This document shows positions 18,350-25,944 of a DNA stretch of 64,000 bases, piece by piece. Origin of the DNA: Mesorhizobium sp. B2-1-1 (GTDB taxonomy: Bacteria > Pseudomonadota > Alphaproteobacteria > Rhizobiales > Rhizobiaceae). Each line of letters begins with the position of its first letter. Position 1 is the stretch's first letter. The stretch covers positions 620,001 to 684,000 of the forward strand of contig NZ_CP083954.1 of NCBI RefSeq assembly GCF_006442975.2. Direction: 5' to 3'. A program made the position numbers and the translations under genes. Under the pieces are notes generated by a model. That model saw nothing but the letters and a program-made list of their open reading frames with translations. It was not told where the DNA came from and made no database searches.

Positions 18350-19279
18350 CTAAAACTGATATCGACGCAGGCGCGTCTGGATGAGGAAGAGGTAGACGCA
18401 GACACCGCCGAGGATGATCAGGAACATGATCGTGGCGATGGTCGCGCCCATGTTGGGGTCGCCGACCTGCAGCTGGAAGCCGAAGAATGCGCGGTAGAGG
18501 AAGGTGCCGAGAATGTCGGTCGAATAATTCGGCCCGGCGAGCGCGCCCTGCGCGGTGTAGATCAGGTCGAAGGCGTTGAAATTGCCGACGAAGGTCAGGA
18601 TCGAGATGATGCCGATCGAGGGCAGGATCAGCGGCAGCTTGATCTTCCAGAACTGCGACAGGCCGGTGATGCCATCGCATTCCGCCGCCTCTATGACCTC
18701 ATTGGGGATCGACAGCAGCGCGGCGTAGATCAGCATCATGGGGATGCCGACGAACTGCCACACCGAGACCAGGCTAAGCGCGGTCAGCGCATACTGCTCC
18801 TTGCCGAGCCATGGCGTGAACAGGCTTTTAAGGCCGACCAGGTCCATCATGTGCGGTGCCACGCCCCATAGCGGCGACAGGATGAGCTTCCAGGCGAAGC
18901 CGACGATGACGAAGGACAGGATGGTCGGCACGAAGATCGCCGTGCGGTAGAAGGCCGAAAAGCGCAGCCTGGGGCTGGACAGAAGTGCGGCCAGCAGTAC
19001 GCCGATCGGGTTCTGCACCAGCATGTGGATGATGAAGAACCAGACATTGTTGCGCAGCGCGTTCCAGAAATTCACCGACCAGTTTGGATCGCCGAACAGG
19101 GTGCGGAAGTTTGCCAGCCCGACGAAGACCTGGGATTGCTCGATGTTGCGGAACAGCGACAGCTGCAAAGTGCCGGCGAGCGGCAGGATCATGATCGCCG
19201 TATAGACGAGCACCGCCGGCGCCAGGAAGACGGCGATATGCCAGCGGATCGGTCTTTTCGGTCGTGCTTGTGCGGCCAT
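18350..19279 (-). CDS. Sugar ABC transporter permease (MalF type)
   Basis: A 309-residue permease of the MalF/UgpA family with about six transmembrane helices; the first is IAVFLAPAVLVYTAIMILPL. The EAA loop is recognisable in EAAECDGITGLSQFWKIKLP, followed by LILPSIGIISILTFVGNF. The ATG at 19279 (MAAQARPKRPIRW) is preferred to a GTG at 19294. With the MalG-type permease it forms the channel of the importer encoded by this leftward cluster. Confidence 0.9.
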   Translation of the reverse strand: MAAQARPKRPIRWHIAVFLAPAVLVYTAIMILPLAGTLQLSLFRNIEQSQVFVGLANFRTLFGDPNWSVNFWNALRNNVWFFIIHMLVQNPIGVLLAALLSSPRLRFSAFYRTAIFVPTILSFVIVGFAWKLILSPLWGVAPHMMDLVGLKSLFTPWLGKEQYALTALSLVSVWQFVGIPMMLIYAALLSIPNEVIEAAECDGITGLSQFWKIKLPLILPSIGIISILTFVGNFNAFDLIYTAQGALAGPNYSTDILGTFLYRAFFGFQLQVGDPNMGATIATIMFLIILGGVCVYLFLIQTRLRRYQF

Positions 19280-19328
19280 GAGTTCGGTCCCCACCGATCA
19301 GGTCTGGGAAAATGCTTTCGACAACAGC

Positions 19329-19454
19329 GGTGCCCCTCATCCTTACCCTCTCCCGGTGAAGAACGGAGAGGAGGTCGCCAGCGTTGCGGCAACTCCCTTT
19401 CTCACCGTCACTGTACGGGGAGAAGGTGCCGGCAGGCGGATAAGGGGCGGCGCC
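19329..19454. repeat. Palindromic intergenic repeat, family B, copy 2
   Basis: Shares with the copy at 14585 the GCCCCTCAT left end, the ACGGGGAGAAGGTGCCGGCAG stretch (given here as two overlapping pieces, ACGGGGAGAAGG and GGTGCCGGCAG) and the ..AAGGGGC right end. One inner hairpin is degenerate (CTCTCCCGGTGAAGAACGGAGAG), written here as CTCTCC facing GGAGAG. It separates the binding-protein and permease genes. Confidence 0.8.
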
Positions 19455-19526
19455 GTCCTTCGCAGTCGATGCTATCGAAAAACGCTGGGCCGTCCACTTG
19501 GAACGGCCCAGCTCATTGCCCGAGCC

Positions 19527-20786
19527 TTACTTGGCGGGCTTGTACCAACTGTCGAGGCCGTCCTGCAGCTTCTTGGCAGCGGCTTCCGGCGTATCGGTGC
19601 CGTTGATGACATTGGCCGATTCGACCCAGGTCTCGTTCTCGAGGTTCGGCGTGCCGCGCGACAGGATCTGGTAGGTCGAGCGGATCGTCGACTTGCACTT
19701 GCCGCGCCAGGAGACGAATTCCTGCGCCAGCGGGTCTTCCATCTTCACCGGCGAGGAGTTCAGGCTGAAGAAGCCCGGCAGCGCGTTGGCGTAGATGGTG
19801 GCGAAATCCGGCGAGGCCACCCAGGACAAGAAGGTCTTGGCCGCATCCGCATGCTTGGAGCCCGCATTCAGGCCCATGCCGATATCGGTATGGTCGGAGA
19901 TGTAGCAGGTATCGCCGGCCTTCTCGACCGGCGGCGGGAAGGCACCCATCTTGAACTGGGCCTGAGTGTTGAACAGGCCGATTTCCCACGAGCCGGCCGG
20001 GTAAATGGCGGCGCGGCCGAGCGTGAACAGGTTCTGGCTGTCCGGATAGGTCTGCGCCTCGAAGCCGTCGCCGAGATAGGGCTTCCACTTGGCCAGTTCC
20101 TCATAGGGCGCGACCCAGTCCTTGTCGGTCAGCTTCTGCTCGCCCTTGATGAGGGCCGCGCGGCCTTCCTCGCCCTTCCAGTAGTTGGGGCCGATGTTCT
20201 GGTAGCCCATGGTCGCGGCTTCCCAGAGATCCTTGGTGCCCATCGCCATCGGGATGTAAGTGCCGTCGGCCTTGATCTTGTCGAGCGCGGCGAAGAACTC
20301 GTCACGGGTCTCCGGCACCTTGATGCCGAGCTTGTCGAAGGCGTCCTTGTTGTAGATGAAGCCATGGATGACCGACGCCATCGGCACGCAGAAGGTCGCC
20401 TTGCCGTCGTCGGTCTGCCAGGCGGACTTGGCCACCGGCGAGAAGTTGTCCATGCCCGGCAGCGAGGAGAGGTCCGCGAGATTGCCCTTCTTGAACAGCT
20501 CGAGCGACTTGTCGAACGGGCGGCAGGTGATCAGGTCGCCCGCCGAACCGGCGGCGAGCTTGGCGCCGAGAGCCGCGTCATATTCGGTCGGCGCCGAGGG
20601 CGCGAACACCACCTTGATGCCGGGGTTCTTGGCTTCGAAAGCCGGGATCAGCTTGTCCTTCCAGATGGCAAGGTCGTCGCCGCGCCAGCTTTCGATGTTG
20701 AGCGTTACGTCCTCGGCGTAAGCCACCCCGGCGGAGCCGAGAATGCTGGTGCCCAGAAGCAGTGCCGTCAGTAGTTTCGTTGTCAT
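19527..20786 (-). CDS. Sugar ABC transporter, periplasmic binding protein
   Basis: A 419-residue CUT1-type solute-binding protein. A Sec signal peptide occupies residues 1-24 (LLTALLLGTSILGSAGVAYA, cut before EDVTLNIE). Typical features include the N-terminal WRGDDLAIWKDKLIPAFEAK and FIYNKDAFDKLGI in the hinge region. Two cysteine-bearing segments (DLITCRPFD, FCVPMAS) may form a disulphide. It should deliver its sugar to the permeases encoded just downstream. murQ lies directly upstream in the same direction and nagA-type genes are divergent, so an amino sugar (N-acetylglucosamine, N-acetylmuramic acid or a chito- or muro-disaccharide) is the best guess. Confidence 0.9.
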   Translation of the reverse strand: MTTKLLTALLLGTSILGSAGVAYAEDVTLNIESWRGDDLAIWKDKLIPAFEAKNPGIKVVFAPSAPTEYDAALGAKLAAGSAGDLITCRPFDKSLELFKKGNLADLSSLPGMDNFSPVAKSAWQTDDGKATFCVPMASVIHGFIYNKDAFDKLGIKVPETRDEFFAALDKIKADGTYIPMAMGTKDLWEAATMGYQNIGPNYWKGEEGRAALIKGEQKLTDKDWVAPYEELAKWKPYLGDGFEAQTYPDSQNLFTLGRAAIYPAGSWEIGLFNTQAQFKMGAFPPPVEKAGDTCYISDHTDIGMGLNAGSKHADAAKTFLSWVASPDFATIYANALPGFFSLNSSPVKMEDPLAQEFVSWRGKCKSTIRSTYQILSRGTPNLENETWVESANVINGTDTPEAAAKKLQDGLDSWYKPAK

Positions 20787-20903
20787 GCTCAGTCTCCCTG
20801 TTGACCTTTTTCAGGTTCGGTTTTGATGAGAACAGAGGCGTTGCGCCCCTTGCTCCCCTCGCAAGCCTGTTTCACCCCGATGGACACCGGGATGAAACAG
20901 GCT

Positions 20904-21854
20904 CTATTTCTTTGTTCGAGCATGATCTTTTCCGAAAAGCGGTCTCCACTTTTCGGGATCATGCCCCAGCGCGGAAAGGGCCGGCCGCAGCTTCTGGCCG
21001 GCCTCTTCCAGTATCTTCTGCGCCGTGTCGGCGCTGTCGGCGCCGGCGGCAAGCAGAATGGCGGTCTTGACCGCACCGCCGCTCTTTTCGAGCAGGCGGG
21101 CCGCGTCGTCGCGGCTGCCGCCGCTGATGGCCGCGACGATCCGCGCCGCGCGGTCGCGCAGCTTGCTGTTGTCGGCCATGAGATTGACCATGTAGCCGTC
21201 ATGGACATGGCCGAGATGGATGGCGGCGAGCGTCGACAGCATATTGAGGGCGATCTTCTGGGCCGTGCCGGCGCCCATGCGCGTCGAGCCGGCGATCACT
21301 TCCGGCGGCGTTTCGAGCAGGATGGCGATTCCAGACAGACGCAGCAGAGCCGAGTCCCGGTTGTTGGCGATGCCGATGGTGGCCGCACCGCGACGGGCGG
21401 CTTCCTCGATCGCCCGCAGTGCATAGGGCGTCGTACCACTGGCCGAGATTGCGATCAGGCAGTCGCCCTTGCCAATGCCGGCGTTGGCGACCGCTGTCGC
21501 GGCCTCCTCTTTATCGTCTTCGGGGCCGCCGGCCAGCGTTCTGAAGGCCTCATCGCCGCCGGCGATCAGGATGGCGATGCGGTCGCGACGGATGCCGAAG
21601 GTGCCAGGCAGTTCCAGCGCATCGGCAAGCGCCATCAGGCCGGAGCTGCCGGCCGCGGCATAGGCGAGCTTGCCGCCGCCCTTCAGGCTACCGGTGATGA
21701 TCTCGGCCGCTTCGGCGATGGAGGGAATGGCGTTGCGCACAATCTTCGCCGCCTCGACCTGCGCATCGGCCAGCGAAGCAAGGATCGCTTCGGGAGCCTG
21801 GATATCCAGCCCCTCAGCATTCCTGTGCAGCGCTTCGGTGCGCGTTTCGGCCAT
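20904..21854 (-). CDS. murQ: N-acetylmuramic acid 6-phosphate etherase
   Basis: A 316-residue SIS-domain protein that splits the lactyl ether of MurNAc 6-phosphate, giving GlcNAc 6-phosphate and D-lactate. Family features are LAYAAAGSSGLMALADALEL, the phosphosugar-binding IAISASGTTPYALRAIEEA and TRMGAGTAQKIALNMLSTL followed by HVHDGYMVNL. The ATG at 21854 is preceded by a GGAGG site; an earlier start at 21911 would put the operator repeats inside the gene. About the last 19 residues (from HDPEKWRPLFGKDH to the end) are encoded by an interspersed repeat at 20918-20965, so the native C-terminus was probably replaced. E. coli MurQ is 298 residues. Confidence 0.93.
   Translation of the reverse strand: MAETRTEALHRNAEGLDIQAPEAILASLADAQVEAAKIVRNAIPSIAEAAEIITGSLKGGGKLAYAAAGSSGLMALADALELPGTFGIRRDRIAILIAGGDEAFRTLAGGPEDDKEEAATAVANAGIGKGDCLIAISASGTTPYALRAIEEAARRGAATIGIANNRDSALLRLSGIAILLETPPEVIAGSTRMGAGTAQKIALNMLSTLAAIHLGHVHDGYMVNLMADNSKLRDRAARIVAAISGGSRDDAARLLEKSGGAVKTAILLAAGADSADTAQKILEEAGQKLRPALSALGHDPEKWRPLFGKDHARTKK
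20918..20965. repeat. Interspersed palindrome, family F, inside the murQ 3' end
   Basis: GAGCATGATCTTTTCCGAAA at the left and the near-inverse TTTTCGGGATCATGC at the right make an imperfect palindrome. I recognise it as a very common dispersed element of rhizobial genomes. Here it is translated as the tail of MurQ instead of lying between genes. Confidence 0.8.
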
Positions 21855-21878
21855 CCCAATTCCTCCAATTCGGAAAAC

Positions 21879-21896
21879 AATACCAAAAAAATACCA
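21879..21896 (-). promoter_or_regulatory. Candidate GntR operator, murQ side (two TGGTATT, 11-bp period)
   Basis: On the minus strand TGGTATT occurs twice, starting 11 bases apart, 25 bases upstream of the murQ start. The spacing is one helical turn, so a regulator could contact one face. The same arrangement in the opposite direction precedes the kinase gene at 22012-22031, which argues that both arms of the locus are controlled by one protein, most likely the GntR regulator at 22929. Confidence 0.6.
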
Positions 21897-22011
21897 CTTG
21901 TCCACACGCATTAACGAATTCGCCGCACCGAAATCGCTGGCGCAGGTAAATGGCCAAGTTTTTCAGTGAAATACGCTCTAATCTTTTTGCAGCGGAAATT
22001 AACCCTTGGCT

Positions 22012-22031
22012 ATTGGTATTTTATTGGTATT
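22012..22031 (+). promoter_or_regulatory. Candidate GntR operator, kinase side (ATTGGTATT twice, 11-bp period)
   Basis: A perfect 9-base direct repeat, ATTGGTATT at 22012-22020 and again at 22023-22031. It ends 22 bases before the GTG start of the kinase gene and just before its GGAGGAG ribosome-binding site (22039-22045). It mirrors the pair of sites in front of murQ. Confidence 0.6.
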
Positions 22032-22053
22032 ATCGGCCTGGAGGAGAAATCAC

Positions 22054-22932
22054 GTGAAATTCGTGCTTGGCATCGATGGCGGCGGCACCAGCTGCAGGGC
22101 GGCCTTGGCAATGGCGGACGGCACGGTGCTCGGCCGCGCCAAAAGCGGCGCCGCCAACATCCGCACCGACCTGACCGGCGCCCGGTCGAACATCGTCGAG
22201 GCGGCGCGGCAAGCCTTTGTCGCGGCTGGCCAGGATCCGGACCTGATCCCGCAAACACCGGCCATTCTCGGCCTCGCCGGCGCCAATGTCGGCACCTACC
22301 GGCAGCAGCTCGAGGCGATCCTGCCGTTCAGCACCAGCCGCGTCGAAACCGATGCCGAAATCGCGCTGGAAGGCGCAGTCGGTTCCGGCGACGGCGCCAT
22401 GGCGATCCTCGGCACCGGCACCGCCTACATGGCGCGCAAGAACGGCAAGTCGCGTGCCATCGGCGGCTGGGGCTTCCAGGTCGGCGACCAGGGCAGCGGC
22501 GCCCGCATCGGCCGCGACCTGCTCGAACAGACCCTGCTTGCCCATGATGGCGTGCGAGCGCGCACGCCGCTGACCGATAGCATGATGGCCGTGTTCCGCG
22601 ACAATCCGGAGGATGTGGTCGAGTTCACCACCAATGCCAAGCCCGGCGATTTCGGCGGCTTCGCCCCCAAAGTGTTCGAACATGCCGAAAAAGGCGACGC
22701 GGTCGCCAACTGGATCCTCGACAAGGCGGTCGCCGATGTCGAGGCCTCGCTTGGCGCGCTGGAGTTGGCGGCAGACGCGCCGCTCTGCCTGCTCGGCGGG
22801 CTGGCGCCGCTCTACGCGCCGCGCTTGTCTGCACGCTATCGGGCGCTGCTTCGGGAGCCGCTCGACGATGCGCTCGGCGGCGCCGTGCAGATGGCGGTCC
22901 GCCTGTTCGCGCCGAGGGGAGCGGCTCGATGA
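22054..22932 (+). CDS. BadF/BadG-family amino-sugar kinase (GlcNAc/MurNAc kinase)
   Basis: A 292-residue kinase of the BadF/BadG/BcrA/BcrD actin-like ATPase family. The phosphate loop is LGIDGGGTSCRAAL near residue 4; further ATPase motifs are AILGTGTAYMARKNG and GGWGFQVGDQGSGARIGRDL. Members include animal GlcNAc kinase and the clostridial MurK, which phosphorylates both GlcNAc and MurNAc at C6. Beside murQ and nagA that dual activity would make biochemical sense. The start is GTG 22054 after a GGAGGAG ribosome site; an upstream in-frame ATG would run through the operator repeats. It overlaps the GntR gene by four bases (ATGA). Confidence 0.85.
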   Translation: MKFVLGIDGGGTSCRAALAMADGTVLGRAKSGAANIRTDLTGARSNIVEAARQAFVAAGQDPDLIPQTPAILGLAGANVGTYRQQLEAILPFSTSRVETDAEIALEGAVGSGDGAMAILGTGTAYMARKNGKSRAIGGWGFQVGDQGSGARIGRDLLEQTLLAHDGVRARTPLTDSMMAVFRDNPEDVVEFTTNAKPGDFGGFAPKVFEHAEKGDAVANWILDKAVADVEASLGALELAADAPLCLLGGLAPLYAPRLSARYRALLREPLDDALGGAVQMAVRLFAPRGAAR

Positions 22933-23711
22933 GCGACGCCGCCGACCAGATCTTCGCCGCGCTGAAACAGTCCTCGCAAAGCGGTGCGCCGCTCTACCTG
23001 CAACTGCGCAAAAGCATTGAGGATGCCGTCAATCGCGGTCTGATCGGGCCCGGCGACGCGCTGCCTTCCGAGCGCGACATCGCCATCAAGGCCGATATTT
23101 CGCGTGTCACCGTGCGTAAGGCGGTGCAGGACCTCGTCAAGGGCGGCATCCTGGTCCAGCGCCACGGCTCCGGCACCTTCGTGGCGCCGCGCATGGAGCG
23201 GGTCGAGCAGTCGCTGTCGCGGCTGACCTCCTTCACCGAGGACATGGCGCGGCGCGGCATGGTTGTGCGCTCGGCCTGGCTCGACCGCGGCCTTTACGCG
23301 CCCTCGCCCGACGAGATGATGGTGCTTGGCCTGTCGTCGAACGAATTGGTGGCGCGCGTGGCGCGCCTGCGCATCGCCAACGACACGCCGCTGGCGATCG
23401 AGCGCGCCTCGCTGTCGGCCAGCGTGCTGCCGGACCCCGCTGGAATTGGCTCCTCGCTCTACGCAGCCCTGGAATTGACCGGCAACAGGCCGGTGCGCGC
23501 GGTGCAGCGCATCTCGGCCGCCAATCTCGGCGACGGCGACGCGCGCCTGCTCGAAGTGCCGCCGGGCATTGCCGGCCTGCACATCGAGCGTATTTCCTAT
23601 CTGGCGAGCGGCAAGGTGATCGAGTTCACCCGCTCCATCTACAGGGGCGACGCTTATGATTTCGTCGCCGAACTGCGGCTGACAGGGCCGAGCGAAGAGG
23701 GCCGACCATGA
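22929..23711 (+). CDS. GntR-family regulator, HutC/UTRA type, of the amino-sugar locus
   Basis: A 260-residue regulator. The N-terminal winged helix-turn-helix is clear (ALPSERDIAIKADISRVTVR, then GGILVQRHGSGTFVAP with the wing). The C-terminal 160 residues form a UTRA effector domain, which in the NagR/NagQ group binds amino-sugar phosphates such as GlcN6P or GlcNAc6P. It lies inside the operon, overlapping both neighbours by four bases. It should therefore repress its own operon and, by way of the mirrored GGTATT sites, murQ and the importer. Inducer identity is inferred from context only. Confidence 0.88.
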   Translation: MSDAADQIFAALKQSSQSGAPLYLQLRKSIEDAVNRGLIGPGDALPSERDIAIKADISRVTVRKAVQDLVKGGILVQRHGSGTFVAPRMERVEQSLSRLTSFTEDMARRGMVVRSAWLDRGLYAPSPDEMMVLGLSSNELVARVARLRIANDTPLAIERASLSASVLPDPAGIGSSLYAALELTGNRPVRAVQRISAANLGDGDARLLEVPPGIAGLHIERISYLASGKVIEFTRSIYRGDAYDFVAELRLTGPSEEGRP

Positions 23712-24760
23712 CGACCGAGCCTAACAAATCGACGGAGCCGACCCATATGCGGCGCGAGATCGAGGAGATCCCGCAAGCCGTCGCCCGCCTGCTCGACGGT
23801 TCCGGTGCCGTACTTTCCGAAGCCGGCCGCGGCATTCGCGAGCGCGACCCGCATTTCGTCGTCACTGTGGCGCGCGGCTCGTCCGACCATGCCGCTACTT
23901 TCATGAAATACGCGGTCGAACTCACCGCCGGTCTTGCGGTGGCTTCGGTCGGCCCTTCCATCGCTTCGATCTATGGCCGCAAGCTCAGGCTCGGCGGCTC
24001 CGCGTGCCTGGCCATCTCGCAGTCGGGCAAGAGCCCCGACATCGTCGCCATGGCCGAAACCGCACGGGCAGGTGGCGCGCTGACCATCGCCGTCACCAAC
24101 ACCGCCGATTCACCGCTGGCGCGCGCCTCGGACCATGCGATCGACATCCTGGCCGGGCCCGAGCGCAGCGTCGCGGCGACCAAGACCTTCGTCAATTCCG
24201 CCGTCGCCGGCCTTGCTCTGATGGCGCATTCCACCGGCGACGAAGCGCTTCTCAAGGCGCTTGCCCGCTTGCCCGAGCATTTCGGCAAGGCGATCGCTTG
24301 CGACTGGATGAGCGTGCTCGTCGAAACGATCGAAAAGCAGAAGTCGCTGTTCATCCTCGGCCGCGGCCCATCCGCGGCGATGGCTAACGAAGCGGCGCTG
24401 AAATTCAAGGAAACCTGCGGCATGCATGCCGAGGCCTACAGTGCTGCCGAAGTCATGCATGGCCCGCTGGCGCTGATCGGCCCCGATTTTCCGGTGCTGG
24501 CCCTGGCCGCGCGCGACGCATCCGAACCGTCCGTGGCCGAAGCCGCCGACAGCCTGGCGGCCAAGGGGGCGCCGGTCTTCGTCACCTCGATGCTGGCGAA
24601 CAAGGCCACACGCCTGCCGCATGTCGCCACCGGCCATCCACTGACCGATCCGCTGACGCTGATCGTGTCCTTCTACGTGTTCGTCGAGGCCCTTGCGCGC
24701 CACCGCGGCCTCGACCCGGATACGCCGCGCAACCTTCGCAAGGTGACGGAGACCGTATGA
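23708..24760 (+). CDS. SIS-domain glucosamine-6-phosphate deaminase/isomerase (NagB-II type)
   Basis: A 350-residue protein with two SIS domains, equivalent to the isomerase half of GlmS without the glutaminase half. The first SIS domain holds TVARGSSDHAATF and CLAISQSGKSPDIVAMAETA in adjoining pieces; the second holds LFILGRGPSAAMANEAALKF and EAYSAAEVMHGP. Proteins of this form act as glucosamine-6-phosphate deaminase (NagB-II) and yield fructose 6-phosphate plus ammonia. The gene lies between the regulator and nagA with ATGA-type overlaps on both sides. That puts it directly downstream of NagA in the pathway. An AgaS-type role with galactosamine 6-phosphate is the alternative. Confidence 0.87.
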   Translation: MTTEPNKSTEPTHMRREIEEIPQAVARLLDGSGAVLSEAGRGIRERDPHFVVTVARGSSDHAATFMKYAVELTAGLAVASVGPSIASIYGRKLRLGGSACLAISQSGKSPDIVAMAETARAGGALTIAVTNTADSPLARASDHAIDILAGPERSVAATKTFVNSAVAGLALMAHSTGDEALLKALARLPEHFGKAIACDWMSVLVETIEKQKSLFILGRGPSAAMANEAALKFKETCGMHAEAYSAAEVMHGPLALIGPDFPVLALAARDASEPSVAEAADSLAAKGAPVFVTSMLANKATRLPHVATGHPLTDPLTLIVSFYVFVEALARHRGLDPDTPRNLRKVTETV

Positions 24761-25935
24761 GCGACCGTTTCGCCCTGACTGGCGCCCGTATCTTCGACGG
24801 CGACGACTGGCATGACGGTCATGCCCTCGTCGTGCGCGACAGCCTGGTCGAGGCCATCCTGCCCACCGGCGCGCTTGCCGCGGATATGCGCCGCGTCGAC
24901 ACCGGCGGCGGCATGCTGACGCCGGGCTTCGTCGACATCCAGGTCAATGGCGGCGGCGGCGTCATGCTCAACGATCACCCCGATGTCGCCTCGATCGAGA
25001 CCATCTGCCGGGCGCATGCGCCGTTCGGCACCACGGCGCTGCTGCCGACGCTGATCACCGATACGGCTGATATCACCGCCGCGGCGATTGCCGCCGGCGA
25101 GGCGTCGGCACTGCGGAAAGTGCCGGGGTTTCTCGGGCTGCATCTGGAAGGTCCACATCTGTCGATCGCCCGCAAGGGCGCGCATGACCCGGCGCTGATC
25201 CGGCCGATGACGGACAAGGACGAGGCGATGCTGATCGCGGCAAGAGCCAAGCTCCCGGTGCTGCTCACCACGATCGCACCCGAATCCGTCGAGGCGACCC
25301 GCGTGACGGCGCTGGCCAAGGCCGGCATCATCGTCAGCCTCGGCCATTCCGACAGCGGCTACGCCACGGCCAAAGCATTCAGCGAGGCCGGCGCCAGCGT
25401 GGTCACGCATCTGTTCAACGCCATGAGCCAGATCGGCAACCGGGAGCCGGGACTGGCCGGCGCCGCCATCGACATCGGCGGCCTGTCCGCGGGACTGATC
25501 GCCGACGGCATCCATGTCGATCCCGCCACCATCGCAATAGCGCTGCGGGCCAAAGAGGGGCCGGGCAGGATCGTGCTGGTCACCGACGCCATGGCGACGA
25601 TCGGCACCGACATGACCTCCTTCACGCTCAACGGCCGCACCATCTACCGCAAGGACGGCAGCCTGCGGCTTGCCGATGGAACGCTGGCCGGCGCGGATCT
25701 CGACATGATCTCGGCTGTGCGTTTCACCCATCGCAGCGTGGGCGTGGAGCTTTCCGAGGCCTTGCGCATGGCGTCTCTCTATCCGGCGCAGGCGATCGGC
25801 CAGTCGCACCGGCTCGGCCGCTTCGCCAAGGGCACCGCCGCCGACATCGTTGCGCTTTCGGACGATCTCGACATCAAAAGGGTCTGGATCGGCGGCGACA
25901 GTGTTTTTTCGACCAGCGCCGGCGGGCAACGGTGA
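24757..25935 (+). CDS. nagA: N-acetylglucosamine-6-phosphate deacetylase
   Basis: A 392-residue amidohydrolase that removes acetate from GlcNAc 6-phosphate. Metal and substrate residues are visible in order: the glutamate in GLHLEGPHLS, the histidines in SLGHSDSGYATA and VTHLFNAMSQ, and the catalytic aspartate in LVTDAMATIG. TPGFVDIQVNGGGGVMLND near the N-terminus matches the family; here glycine-valine replaces the more usual glycine-aspartate after NGGGG. It overlaps the SIS gene by four bases. It handles GlcNAc6P arriving either from the kinase directly or from MurQ. Confidence 0.93.
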   Translation: MSDRFALTGARIFDGDDWHDGHALVVRDSLVEAILPTGALAADMRRVDTGGGMLTPGFVDIQVNGGGGVMLNDHPDVASIETICRAHAPFGTTALLPTLITDTADITAAAIAAGEASALRKVPGFLGLHLEGPHLSIARKGAHDPALIRPMTDKDEAMLIAARAKLPVLLTTIAPESVEATRVTALAKAGIIVSLGHSDSGYATAKAFSEAGASVVTHLFNAMSQIGNREPGLAGAAIDIGGLSAGLIADGIHVDPATIAIALRAKEGPGRIVLVTDAMATIGTDMTSFTLNGRTIYRKDGSLRLADGTLAGADLDMISAVRFTHRSVGVELSEALRMASLYPAQAIGQSHRLGRFAKGTAADIVALSDDLDIKRVWIGGDSVFSTSAGGQR

Positions 25936-25944
25936 AAGCCGGCC

